This document shows, one piece after another, positions 1-9,470 of a stretch of 15,409 bases of DNA. Location: NCBI GenBank assembly GCA_900555195.1, contig USKC01000034.1, forward strand, positions 1 through 15,409, in the 5' to 3' direction. Source of the stretch: an uncultured Lachnospiraceae bacterium (GTDB lineage: Bacteria > Bacillota > Clostridia > Lachnospirales > Lachnospiraceae). Numbering within the stretch: the first letter of the stretch is position 1; each line of letters begins with the position of its first letter. The position numbers and the translations under genes were made by a program. The notes beneath the pieces are model-generated. The model was given only the letters and a program-made list of their open reading frames with translations. It was not told the DNA's origin and did no database searches.

Positions 1-593
1 ACGTGGATGTAGTCGCGCACGCCGGTGCCGTCGTGCGTGGGATAGTCGTCGCCGAACACGCCGACGCTTTCCAGCTTGCCTACGGCCACCTGCGCAACGT
101 AGGGCAGCAGGTTGTTGGGGATGCCCTTGGGATCCTCGCCGATCAGGCCGCTCTCGTGCGCGCCGATGGGGTTGAAATAGCGCAGCAGCACAACGTTCCA
201 TTCGTCGTCGCCCACGTACAGGTCGGTCAGCACCTGCTCCAGCATGGACTTCGTCCAGCCGTAGGGATTCGTGGCGTCGTGCTTCGGGCAATCCTCGGTG
301 ATGGGGATGAACTCCGGCTCGCCGTACACCGTGGCGCTCGACGAGAACACGAGGTTCTTCACGCCGTGCGCGCGGGCCACGTCGCACAGGGCCAGCGTGC
401 CCGCGAAGTTATTCCAGTAGTATTCCAGCGGCTTCTGCACGCTTTCGCCCACGGCCTTGAAGCCGGCGAAGTGGATGATGGCGTCCACGTCGTTCTCGGA
501 GAAGACGCGGTCGAGCGCCGCGCGATCGAGGATGTTCGCCTCGTAGAATTTCAGGCGGTCGTCGTTTGCCGCCAGGCCGGTGATCTGCTTGAG
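1..593 (-). other. galE: GC-rich fragment of UDP-glucose 4-epimerase (galE), lacking both ends
   Basis: Translated in the same frame as ibrB, this stretch shows GalE hallmarks: HFAGFKAVGESV, the catalytic serine region SSSATVYG (fused residues 231-238), the short-chain dehydrogenase Tyr-x-x-x-Lys pair (Y258 and K262 in NPYGWTK), LRYFNPIGAHESG, and GDDYPTHDGTGVRDYIH at the window edge. GalE interconverts UDP-glucose and UDP-galactose using bound NAD. The first ~50 residues, including the glycine-rich NAD-binding loop, are absent, so this fragment would not be an active epimerase. Codons here end almost always in G or C, unlike every other gene in the window, which points to a different source genome, possibly a Coriobacteriia-like actinobacterium (inference). 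Confidence 0.88.
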
Positions 594-1034
594 CCGTAGA
601 ATTTCATCCTTATCCATCCCCAGATGCTTGGAAATCCAGGCGTCAGAGCGGCCGAGGTCATGCAGTTCCTTGACTATATTACTCATTAGATCCACATCAT
701 GAGAACCTCTCGCCCGATTGTGCCGTATGGTGCTTGCCATACGTTTGTCCAGCGGTTTATTGATGACAGATACCGGAAGCAGCCCGCGTTCCCGTTCGTA
801 GATATCTTTATGTTCCAGCATGATCCGATACCGATGAAAGCCGTCTACGATCAGATAGCAATCATCTTCTTTTACATAATAACAGACGATCGGCATAGTA
901 TAGCCATCCTCTTTAATGCTTTCATAAAGAAGCTTCATCTCGGGAGGGGCCACCGCATTCGGGTTGTAATTGTTGGGCCGCACCTTTTCAATCGGCACGG
1001 GGATGACGTGATAAACAGGGCTCTTATAATCCAT
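1..1034 (-). CDS. IbrB-like ParB-domain protein whose frame continues into a GalE fragment (chimeric, 3'-partial)
   Basis: The frame opens with ATG at 1034 and runs unbroken to the window start (344 codons). Residues 1-147 are an IbrB-type ParB-like protein: a P-x-x-I-x-x-V-R-P-N-x-Y-N-P-N opening, the nucleotide-binding-like motif DGFHR at 64-68, the segment MASTIRHNRARG at 99-110, and a helix-turn-helix-like stretch at about 130-150 (SDAWISKHLGMDKDEIL). From about residue 148 the protein matches the middle of UDP-glucose 4-epimerase instead. IbrB proteins usually run on for some tens of residues after LKQITGL, so its own C-terminus is missing. The start overlaps the end of ibrA by 11 bases, implying translational coupling. 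In Escherichia coli, IbrA and IbrB raise expression of immunoglobulin-binding Eib proteins; the biochemical role is unknown. I consider the GalE part foreign to this gene. Confidence 0.8.
   Translation of the reverse strand, partial: MDYKSPVYHVIPVPIEKVRPNNYNPNAVAPPEMKLLYESIKEDGYTMPIVCYYVKEDDCYLIVDGFHRYRIMLEHKDIYERERGLLPVSVINKPLDKRMASTIRHNRARGSHDVDLMSNIVKELHDLGRSDAWISKHLGMDKDEILRLKQITGLAANDDRLKFYEANILDRAALDRVFSENDVDAIIHFAGFKAVGESVQKPLEYYWNNFAGTLALCDVARAHGVKNLVFSSSATVYGEPEFIPITEDCPKHDATNPYGWTKSMLEQVLTDLYVGDDEWNVVLLRYFNPIGAHESGLIGEDPKGIPNNLLPYVAQVAVGKLESVGVFGDDYPTHDGTGVRDYIH
571..593 (-). other. Junction between ibrB and galE at a sequence both genes share
   Basis: On the minus strand these bases encode LKQITGLA. 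That peptide is expected in the IbrB C-terminal region (after the helix-turn-helix), and a very similar K-[EQ]-I-T-G stretch occurs at about residue 50 of many GalE proteins, just before the LKFYE segment seen here. Upstream of it composition is mixed and the protein is IbrB; downstream it is GC-rich and the protein is GalE. The switch therefore lies inside a short microhomology of up to about 23 bases. Confidence 0.7.
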
Positions 1035-2355
1035 AATCAAAATCCTCAATGCTTTTGTATTTGCGCCGGATGGTGTCCAGGCGTTTTTGTTGTTCCCGGG
1101 TGATACCGAATCCCATAAAACGACAGGTATGGTCATTTTTCAGGATACAATAGCACATCCGCTTCCAACTGGGGATGTCCTTGGTGGATTTGATATCGTC
1201 TGTATGGTCTGGAATGGGACCGACGAAAATGATACGGCTTTTTTTGCTCAGTGTATAGTTGGAAACGCCGTTTCGGATGATCGCGTAGCCATGGTCGGTT
1301 AGTTCCTGAATCGTCTCCTCATCCAGACCACCGCCTGTCGTATGCCAGAAATGGATAGAAGTATTGAACTTTTTCACATAATTGTTTCGTAGTCTGACTG
1401 GCAGCGTATCCAGGAGAAACTGAGTATAGGATTTCCAGGTATGACCTTCCGGAAGCGTGATATTCCGATATCCCATCGCTTTGGTGCGGCCATATATGGC
1501 TGTAAAGTTGGCGCCCCGGACGCGGCCCACGAGTTTTGTCCAGATCTCTGGATCAATAACGCGGTATAGGTTCAGGGAATCCTTGGAATAATCGTTAAAA
1601 GGGGATGCCACACGCATTTGAGAGACTTTCAGGCCGGCCATATAATAGAGATCATACAGCTTATTATAATCATAACCGAATAAGGCATAAGCATGCCATA
1701 TATCGTAGACAGACCAGTCATACAGCGGAGAAGCACACCAGACATCCTTGAACTGTTTGCTGATCCAGCAGGCGTCCTTGTATCCATATTTTTTGTTGAG
1801 AAAACCGCTGTACCGCTGTAAGGATTCATCCGCTCGGATACCGAGCAGGCACACGGTTTTCTTGTTGTCGTGACAGAGGCGGTACCAACGTCCGAACTGC
1901 TTGGCCAGATCTTCCTGATGCATACGATAGCGGTAGGTCGTCATAGGATTATGTTCCAGATTGATGACATATTCCTTTTGCGGCATGGGTCTCACCCAGC
2001 AGTCGCGTTTGGTATCATCCCAGGGATACCAGTACATCTCATAACTGCTGAGAGCAGTGCGGGTAGCCATGGGCAGACATACCCAATAAGGCTCCACTTC
2101 ATCCTTAATCCGCTCAAACGTTCGTTCCACATACTCTGTAGTAACAGTATATTGAGCTTCAAAGTCCTGATGAAATACGCCCAGTGTCTTATCCGGATAA
2201 TATTTTTTCTTAAAGTCCAGAACCAGATTCAGAAGAAGACCGCTGTCCTTTCCGCCGGAAAAGGACAGGTAAATGTTGTCAAATTCTTTGAATAGGAAGT
2301 GCATTCGCTCAAGAAAAGCTTCATAAACATTCTGATTGAGATATTCCCTCACCAT
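1024..2355 (-). CDS. IbrA-like phosphoadenosine phosphosulfate reductase family protein (DUF3440)
   Basis: This 443-residue protein belongs to the PAPS reductase-like ATP pyrophosphatase family with a C-terminal DUF3440 region. The PP-loop is SFSGGKDSG (SGGKDS at residues 33-38), followed by GIRADES at about 172-178 and the SPLYDWSVYDIWHAY segment at about 209-223, both typical of sulfonucleotide-reductase folds. The C-terminal Cys/Trp-rich stretch SWKRMCYCILKNDHTC matches the end of DUF3440 proteins. It presumably adenylates or otherwise activates a substrate; no substrate is established. The open frame extends upstream to a GTG at 2460, but no ribosome binding site precedes it and a good promoter lies inside that extension, so I prefer the ATG at 2355, which has GGAG 12 bases upstream and fits the usual family start. 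It overlaps the downstream ibrB gene by 11 bases. Confidence 0.85.
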   Translation of the reverse strand: MVREYLNQNVYEAFLERMHFLFKEFDNIYLSFSGGKDSGLLLNLVLDFKKKYYPDKTLGVFHQDFEAQYTVTTEYVERTFERIKDEVEPYWVCLPMATRTALSSYEMYWYPWDDTKRDCWVRPMPQKEYVINLEHNPMTTYRYRMHQEDLAKQFGRWYRLCHDNKKTVCLLGIRADESLQRYSGFLNKKYGYKDACWISKQFKDVWCASPLYDWSVYDIWHAYALFGYDYNKLYDLYYMAGLKVSQMRVASPFNDYSKDSLNLYRVIDPEIWTKLVGRVRGANFTAIYGRTKAMGYRNITLPEGHTWKSYTQFLLDTLPVRLRNNYVKKFNTSIHFWHTTGGGLDEETIQELTDHGYAIIRNGVSNYTLSKKSRIIFVGPIPDHTDDIKSTKDIPSWKRMCYCILKNDHTCRFMGFGITREQQKRLDTIRRKYKSIEDFDYGL

Positions 2356-2434
2356 ATACTTTACTTTCTCCGTGCTGCTAAATGGATCGACAGTACTCAG
2401 TGACAGATTTGCTGTATCATTTCCTTTTTTTACC

Positions 2435-2462
2435 ATTATAGCCATTTGGAAAAAGTTCACAA
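2435..2462 (-). promoter_or_regulatory. Candidate sigma-A promoter for ibrA-ibrB
   Basis: On the minus strand a -35 TTGTGA (2457-2462) is followed after 16 bases by a perfect -10 TATAAT (2435-2440). Transcription would start near 2428, about 70 bases before the ATG at 2355. It lies inside the longer ibrA reading frame, which argues against the upstream GTG start. The stretch 2356-2699 otherwise holds no gene, only this promoter and the divergent one at 2610-2638. Confidence 0.5.
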
Positions 2463-2609
2463 GTGGGGAGAGGGATTAGAACCTGGACAGAGGGATGAAG
2501 GAGAGAAGCCTTGCATGTTCCAGATTTTTTCCATGGCTGCAATTTCCGGCTTTTGTCCATACTTCCCGTCCATTCCCTGGGAGAATGAACAGGAACCTAT
2601 GGGGCTATA

Positions 2610-2638
2610 TTGACACAAGGGGGAAAAGAAGATACATT
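2610..2638 (+). promoter_or_regulatory. Candidate sigma-A promoter for the carbonic anhydrase-alkD operon
   Basis: A consensus -35 TTGACA (2610-2615) sits 17 bases before TACATT (2633-2638, four of six matches to TATAAT). The predicted transcript begins near 2645 and has a leader of about 55 bases before the ATG at 2700. It is divergent to the ibrA promoter with about 150 bases between them. Confidence 0.5.
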
Positions 2639-2699
2639 TAACGCGTCAGGAACATCAATGCGTCAGTGAATTTTGTCAAAACGGATAAGGAGTACAGAA

Positions 2700-3203
2700 A
2701 TGAAAACACCCAATATACATGAATCAGCATTTATCGCTCCGGATGCGGATATATATGGAGACGTTACAGTCGGAGAGGACTGCAGCATATGGTTTCATGC
2801 TGTCATCCGGGCGGAAACGGCCGGAATCGCCATCGGAAAAGGGAGCAACGTGCAGGATAACGCTGTGCTTCATGTGGATGAGGGATATCCGGTGCGGGTC
2901 GGGGAAAATGTGACCATCGGGCATGGGGCGATCGTACATGGATGCAGCGTGGGGGACAACACGTTAATCGGAATGGGCGCGATCCTTCTGAACGGCGCGA
3001 AGATCGGTCGAAACTGCATCGTGGGGGCGGGAGCTTTGGTGACACAGAATACGGTCATTCCGGACGGTTCCCTGGTTATCGGAAGCCCTGCGGCCATCCG
3101 GAGGCAGGTTTCGGACAAAGAAGTACAAGACAGCCTGAAGAACGCCTGTCATTATGTGAAAGAGGGAAAAGCCTATGCAGAATATTTCCGGGCAAGAAAA
3201 TGA
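2700..3203 (+). CDS. Gamma-class carbonic anhydrase family protein (left-handed beta-helix)
   Basis: This 167-residue protein is built from hexapeptide repeats ([LIV]-G-x-x-x-x) over residues 10-130, ending in the SPAAIRR turn and a C-terminal helix, as in the YrdA/PaaY/Cam group. The three zinc-ligand histidines of gamma carbonic anhydrases are present: H58 (VLHV), H75 and H80 (GHGAIVHGC). The family hydrates CO2 reversibly, although many YrdA-like members have weak or undemonstrated activity, so the enzymatic role is inferred. It has no signal peptide and should be cytoplasmic. The open frame reaches a TTG at 2673, but AAGGAG seven bases before the ATG at 2700 fixes the start. Its end overlaps the next gene by 29 bases. 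Confidence 0.88.
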   Translation: MKTPNIHESAFIAPDADIYGDVTVGEDCSIWFHAVIRAETAGIAIGKGSNVQDNAVLHVDEGYPVRVGENVTIGHGAIVHGCSVGDNTLIGMGAILLNGAKIGRNCIVGAGALVTQNTVIPDGSLVIGSPAAIRRQVSDKEVQDSLKNACHYVKEGKAYAEYFRARK

Positions 3204-3891
3204 ACTGACCCGACTTCTGATTTCCATGGCAGAGCCCGATTACAGGAAATTTTCTGCATCCCTGCTTCCGGGCACCCGGAACATTCTCGGCGTACGGCTG
3301 CCGCAACTGCGCAGGCTGGCGAAACAGCTGGCCAGGAAAGACTGGAAAAAGGCATATGAAAGCTGCGGAAACTGGTATTTTGAGGAAATCATGCTGCAGG
3401 GATTCCTGATCGGATATGCGCATGCGTATGCGGGGGTGGGGCTGGAAGAGATTTTTTCCTATACGGAAGCCTTTCTGCCGAAGATCGATAACTGGTCGGT
3501 CTGTGACAGTTTCTGCGCCACGCTGAAAATCGCCGAGGACTATCCGGAACAGGTTTTTGCCTTCCTTCAGAAGCACCTTGATTCACAGGAACCATTTACG
3601 CTGCGCTTTGTGGCAGTCATGCTGCTGGATCATTATATCAGGCAGGAATATATCAGCCGGATTTTTCCGATTCTGGATGGCATCCGCCATTCGGATTATT
3701 ATGTAAAAATGGCTGTTGCCTGGGCCATATCCATGTGTTATGTGAAGTTTCCTGAGGAAACGCAGCAGTATCTGTCTTCCTGCAGCCTGGATGATTTTAC
3801 ATATAACAAAGCGCTGTCCAAGATTACGGAATCCCGCAGTGTGGATGCGAAAACAAAGGAACGCATACGCGGAATGAAAAGAAAAGGCTGA
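3175..3891 (+). CDS. DNA alkylation repair protein, AlkD family
   Basis: The 238-residue protein matches the HEAT-like-repeat AlkD family (COG4912), DNA glycosylases that excise N3- and N7-alkylated purines without base flipping. The active-site residues known from Bacillus cereus AlkD have clear counterparts: W107 and D111 in DNWSVCDSFC, R144 in LRFVAVMLL, and W183 in MAVAWAIS. The segment LLPGTRNILGVRLPQLRRLAK near the N-terminus is also typical. Length is normal for the family. The start lies inside the carbonic anhydrase gene and is preceded by GAGGG, so the two are probably translationally coupled and share the promoter at 2610. No metal cofactor or helix-hairpin-helix is expected or seen. 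Confidence 0.9.
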   Translation: MQNISGQENELTRLLISMAEPDYRKFSASLLPGTRNILGVRLPQLRRLAKQLARKDWKKAYESCGNWYFEEIMLQGFLIGYAHAYAGVGLEEIFSYTEAFLPKIDNWSVCDSFCATLKIAEDYPEQVFAFLQKHLDSQEPFTLRFVAVMLLDHYIRQEYISRIFPILDGIRHSDYYVKMAVAWAISMCYVKFPEETQQYLSSCSLDDFTYNKALSKITESRSVDAKTKERIRGMKRKG

Positions 3892-3915
3892 ACGAAACGG
3901 CGGGCCATGCCGGCC

Positions 3916-3969
3916 GCAGGCTTTCGTCCAGACGCAGGCTCTCGTCCAGACGCGGGCTTTCATCCGGAT
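3916..3969 (+). repeat. Three imperfect 18-bp tandem repeats in the convergent gap
   Basis: Three consecutive copies of an 18-base unit of the form GCAGGCTTTCGTCCAGAC fill 3916-3933, 3934-3951 and 3952-3969. The second differs at one base and the third at four by my count. They occupy most of the 81-base space between the alkD stop (3891) and the convergent glycosylase stop (3973). They would encode a repeating six-residue peptide if read in frame, but no gene covers them. They have no spacers and are not CRISPR. Function is unknown. Confidence 0.85.
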
Positions 3970-3972
3970 GCG

Positions 3973-4899
3973 TTAACGCCGCTGGACGGCCGGACTTTCC
4001 AGAGAAGACAGCCTTTTGGAATCGGAAGCAGAAGCGGATTCCATGACGGCCTTTTCTTTCGGGCCGGACTGTTTATAGTAGAAAAGGTATTGCTGCAGGA
4101 TCCCGGCAAAGCCTTCATAGCGGCTGAAGGGAAAACCATTCGGATAATGGGCATCTAAGATCTGCCTGATATGGGTATCAATGGGAAAGGCGCCAATGTG
4201 GTGAAGGGCGAACAGGCAGATACAGTCTGCCACTTTCCGGCCGATGCCGAACCGCTGCAGCAGCAGGGGAACAGCTTCTTCATAGGAACAGCCTTTCAGC
4301 CGTTCCAGCCAGCATTTTCCTTCCTTGCTGGAGCAGTATTCCGCCATGCTGAGAATATATTTATCCCGATAGCCGAGACCCAGTCCGGACAGGCCGGGAA
4401 GTCCCTCACAGCAGAGGGCTTCCGGCGTGGGGAAAGAAAATACAGAGAGAGCTCCATCGATTTCTGTGCGGTCCCCGAACCGCTCACACAGCGCTTCGAT
4501 GCTCCTGCGGATCCGAATGATATTGTTGTTCTGGGAGATGAGGAAGCTGATGATGGTTTCCCACAGATCCTGCTTCAGGATCCGTATCCCGCGCCCATAT
4601 TTTGCGGCGGCCTGCAGATAGCTGTCACCTGGATCAATGGAATTGAGAATGGCGCCATAGTCGGTGTTCAGATCGAAATATTCCCGCCAGAATCCGTCAA
4701 AGGCTTCTTTTGTACAGGAAAACAGAAAGCTTCTTTTCCGCCCATCTTCAGAGGACTCACCTGGCCGGATGCATACGGCTTTTGTGCCCGCCGCGACCAG
4801 ATATGTATTGGGTTCCTCCAAGTAAGGCCGGATGCGGAAGACCTGTCCGGAATTCATGATGGAAGGAAGGTCAAATTCTGTAAGCGTGATCTCGTACAT
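3973..4899 (-). CDS. 8-oxoguanine DNA glycosylase, OGG1 type (HhH-GPD)
   Basis: The 308-residue protein has an OGG_N domain (about residues 1-110, with SGQVFRI near 17-23) and an HhH-GPD domain. SQNNNI (121-126) parallels the SSNNNI loop of OGG1, GLGLGYRDKYI (172-182) is the OGG1 GxGYR signature, the hairpin FGIGRKVADCICLF carries catalytic Lys222, and FPIDTHIRQI carries Asp241. The enzyme removes 8-oxoguanine opposite C and nicks the strand through a Schiff base at Lys222. About 30 C-terminal residues after YYKQSG are Ser/Glu/Lys-rich and look like an unstructured tail not usual in the family. AAAGGAG nine bases before the ATG sets the start. It lies 31 bases downstream of the methyltransferase gene and probably shares its transcript. 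Confidence 0.93.
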   Translation of the reverse strand: MYEITLTEFDLPSIMNSGQVFRIRPYLEEPNTYLVAAGTKAVCIRPGESSEDGRKRSFLFSCTKEAFDGFWREYFDLNTDYGAILNSIDPGDSYLQAAAKYGRGIRILKQDLWETIISFLISQNNNIIRIRRSIEALCERFGDRTEIDGALSVFSFPTPEALCCEGLPGLSGLGLGYRDKYILSMAEYCSSKEGKCWLERLKGCSYEEAVPLLLQRFGIGRKVADCICLFALHHIGAFPIDTHIRQILDAHYPNGFPFSRYEGFAGILQQYLFYYKQSGPKEKAVMESASASDSKRLSSLESPAVQRR

Positions 4900-4930
4900 G
4901 TCGTGATTCTCCTTTATTCCCGGAATGCGC

Positions 4931-6133
4931 CTACCGTTCTTCCCTCACCTGGAAAATGTAGAACTTCAGATAATAGGATTCATCCGCAGCCCAGAGGATA
5001 GGGTGATCGCAGCATTGCGTGGAAAAATGAACCTGCCGCAGCCTCTTATGGGCGCCGCGCGCAGCTTCCCGAATGGTTTTGGCGAAAAGTTCCGGCTCCA
5101 TGAAATGAGAGCAGGAACAGGTGACGAGATAACCGCCGTCCTGTACAAGCCGCATCCCGCGCAGATTAATTTCCCGATATCCTTTCACCGCATTCTTCAC
5201 CGAGTTCCTGGATTTGGTAAAGGCAGGGGGATCCAGGATCACTACGCCGTAGCGTTCCCCTTCCGCTTCCAGTTTGGGGAGCAGTTCAAATACATCCGCA
5301 CACTGGAAATGCACCCGATCTTCCAGGTGGTTCAGCCTGGCATTTTCCTGTGCCTGCAAAATGCCCGTCATGGAAGCGTCAACGCCAAGAACGCTGCTTG
5401 CCCCGGCTTTTCCTGCATTCAGGGCAAAGGAGCCGGTATGCGTGAAGCAGTCCAGCACCCGCTGCCCTTTGCTGATGCCCCAGATGGCGGCACGGTTGTG
5501 CTTCTGATCCAGGAAGAATCCCGTTTTTTGTCCTTCTTCCACATCCACGATGTACTTTACGCCGTTTTCTTCAATTTCGACATGGGTATCAAAGGGCTCG
5601 CCGATAAAGCCTTTGAACCGTTCCATGCCTTCCTGCAGGCGTACCTTGGCGTCACTGCGTTCATAAATGCCACGGATCCGGATGCCGTCCTCCAGCAGGA
5701 CGCGGCGGAGGATATCAAGAATCAAAGGCTTGAAACGGTCAATGCCCAGCGCCAGGGATTCCACCACCAAAACATCCGAGAATTTATCCACTACCAGTCC
5801 CGGAAAGAAATCCGCCTCCCCGAAGATCAGCCTGCAGCTTCCAGTATCCACGGTCTGTTTCCGATATTCCCAGGCATCCCGCACCCGTCTGACCCAGAAC
5901 GCCTCATCGATGACGGTTTCTGGCTTCCTCGCCAAAATGCGCACCGTGATTTTGGAACGCCGGTTCAGGAACCCCGTTCCCAGAAAATATCCGTCAAAAT
6001 CTTCCACCCATACCAATCCGCCGTCTTCGCAGCCATCTTCTATCCGGGCGATCTCATTATCATAGATCCACATGCCTCCCGCCTTCAGGCTCCGGCCTGC
6101 ACCTTTTTTTAAAATGACCTTTTTATATTCCAT
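4931..6133 (-). CDS. Class I SAM-dependent rRNA methyltransferase, RlmI-like (PUA + methyltransferase)
   Basis: This 400-residue protein has an N-terminal PUA-like RNA-binding domain (residues 1 to ~75), a linking domain with EGQKTGFFLDQKHNR (200-214), and a Rossmann methyltransferase domain. SAM motifs are DCFTHTGSF (228-236) and GVDAS (250-254); the catalytic region has DPPAFTKS (301-308) and CSCSHF (339-344), whose cysteine fits an RNA m5C-type chemistry. The closest characterised relative is RlmI (YccW), which makes m5C1962 in 23S rRNA; the exact target here is inferred from family membership (COG1092). AAAGGA seven bases before the ATG supports the start. It is the first gene of a two-gene operon with the glycosylase. 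Confidence 0.92.
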   Translation of the reverse strand: MEYKKVILKKGAGRSLKAGGMWIYDNEIARIEDGCEDGGLVWVEDFDGYFLGTGFLNRRSKITVRILARKPETVIDEAFWVRRVRDAWEYRKQTVDTGSCRLIFGEADFFPGLVVDKFSDVLVVESLALGIDRFKPLILDILRRVLLEDGIRIRGIYERSDAKVRLQEGMERFKGFIGEPFDTHVEIEENGVKYIVDVEEGQKTGFFLDQKHNRAAIWGISKGQRVLDCFTHTGSFALNAGKAGASSVLGVDASMTGILQAQENARLNHLEDRVHFQCADVFELLPKLEAEGERYGVVILDPPAFTKSRNSVKNAVKGYREINLRGMRLVQDGGYLVTCSCSHFMEPELFAKTIREAARGAHKRLRQVHFSTQCCDHPILWAADESYYLKFYIFQVREER

Positions 6134-6208
6134 ACTGTAATCCTTTCCGCTTCATCTGTACGCTGGCCGAAGAGGGCCGGCAGGAACATCTTTTTTTCAG
6201 AAATCGTA

Positions 6209-6237
6209 TTGTAAGTGTACCATATTTTCTTTATAAT
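6209..6237 (+). promoter_or_regulatory. Promoter for the beta-galactosidase gene
   Basis: Plus strand: -35 TTGTAA (6209-6214), 17-base spacer, perfect -10 TATAAT (6232-6237). Transcription would begin near 6244, giving a leader of about 150 bases before the ATG at 6393. No catabolite-response-like operator was recognised in the leader. Confidence 0.6.
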
Positions 6238-6243
6238 TTACAA
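6214..6243 (-). promoter_or_regulatory. Promoter for the methyltransferase-glycosylase operon
   Basis: Minus strand: -35 TTGTAA (6238-6243), 18-base spacer, -10 TACACT (6214-6219) preceded by TGG, that is, an extended -10 TGn. The start would be near 6207, leaving a leader of about 74 bases. It overlaps the plus-strand promoter almost completely, each -10 abutting or overlapping the other's -35. Confidence 0.55.
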
Positions 6244-6314
6244 TATCAGCAACAGACGATCCAGGGTGCGTGCGAGGGCGGTTGCAGTGCTTTCAGCAGG
6301 GCTGTGAACCGTGA

Positions 6315-9362
<3,048 letters not shown>

Positions 9363-9394
9363 TGACAGGATGTGAAGGGGAACAGAAGAACGAT

Positions 9395-9446
9395 AAAACA
9401 GGCCCGAAGCGCGTTCCTGAGAGGAAATGCGCTTCGGGCCTGTTTT
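9395..9446. terminator. Bidirectional intrinsic terminator between lacZ and the M42 peptidase gene
   Basis: An 18-base perfect inverted repeat (arms 9395-9412 and 9429-9446) has the GC-rich core GGCCCGAAGCGC and is flanked by AAAA on one side and TTTT on the other. The 16-base loop contains a further small stem, TTCCT/AGGAA. Because the U-tract is formed on both strands, it can end transcripts of both convergent genes. Confidence 0.93.
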
Positions 9447-9470
9447 GATACTGATAAGAAACGATGCGTA

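Larger units (their letters stand above)
6208..6244. repeat. 7-bp inverted repeat framing the two overlapping promoters
   Basis: ATTGTAA (6208-6214) and TTACAAT (6238-6244) are perfect reverse complements 23 bases apart. Each arm contains the -35 element of one of the two divergent promoters, so the symmetry is at least partly that of the promoters themselves. It might also be read by a dimeric regulator. Confidence 0.6.

Noticed and set aside
3..599. A 198-codon plus-strand open frame in the GC-rich start of the window.
   Set aside because: It is the antisense of the galE fragment; its protein is rich in Val/Ala/His/Arg runs without any family signature, a normal artefact of GC-rich codon bias.
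571..2355. A DNA phosphorothioation (Dnd/Ssp) system.
   Set aside because: IbrA shares the PAPS-reductase fold with DndC, but its DUF3440 C-terminus and ParB-like partner are the IbrAB arrangement, and no cysteine desulfurase or DndD/E-like gene is present.
3916..3969. Possible CRISPR array.
   Set aside because: The 18-base units are directly adjacent with no spacers and there are no cas genes in the window.
4925..6112. A 395-codon plus-strand open frame, and another at 4171-5001.
   Set aside because: Both are antisense to well-supported genes (RlmI-like and OGG1-type) and match no family I recognise.
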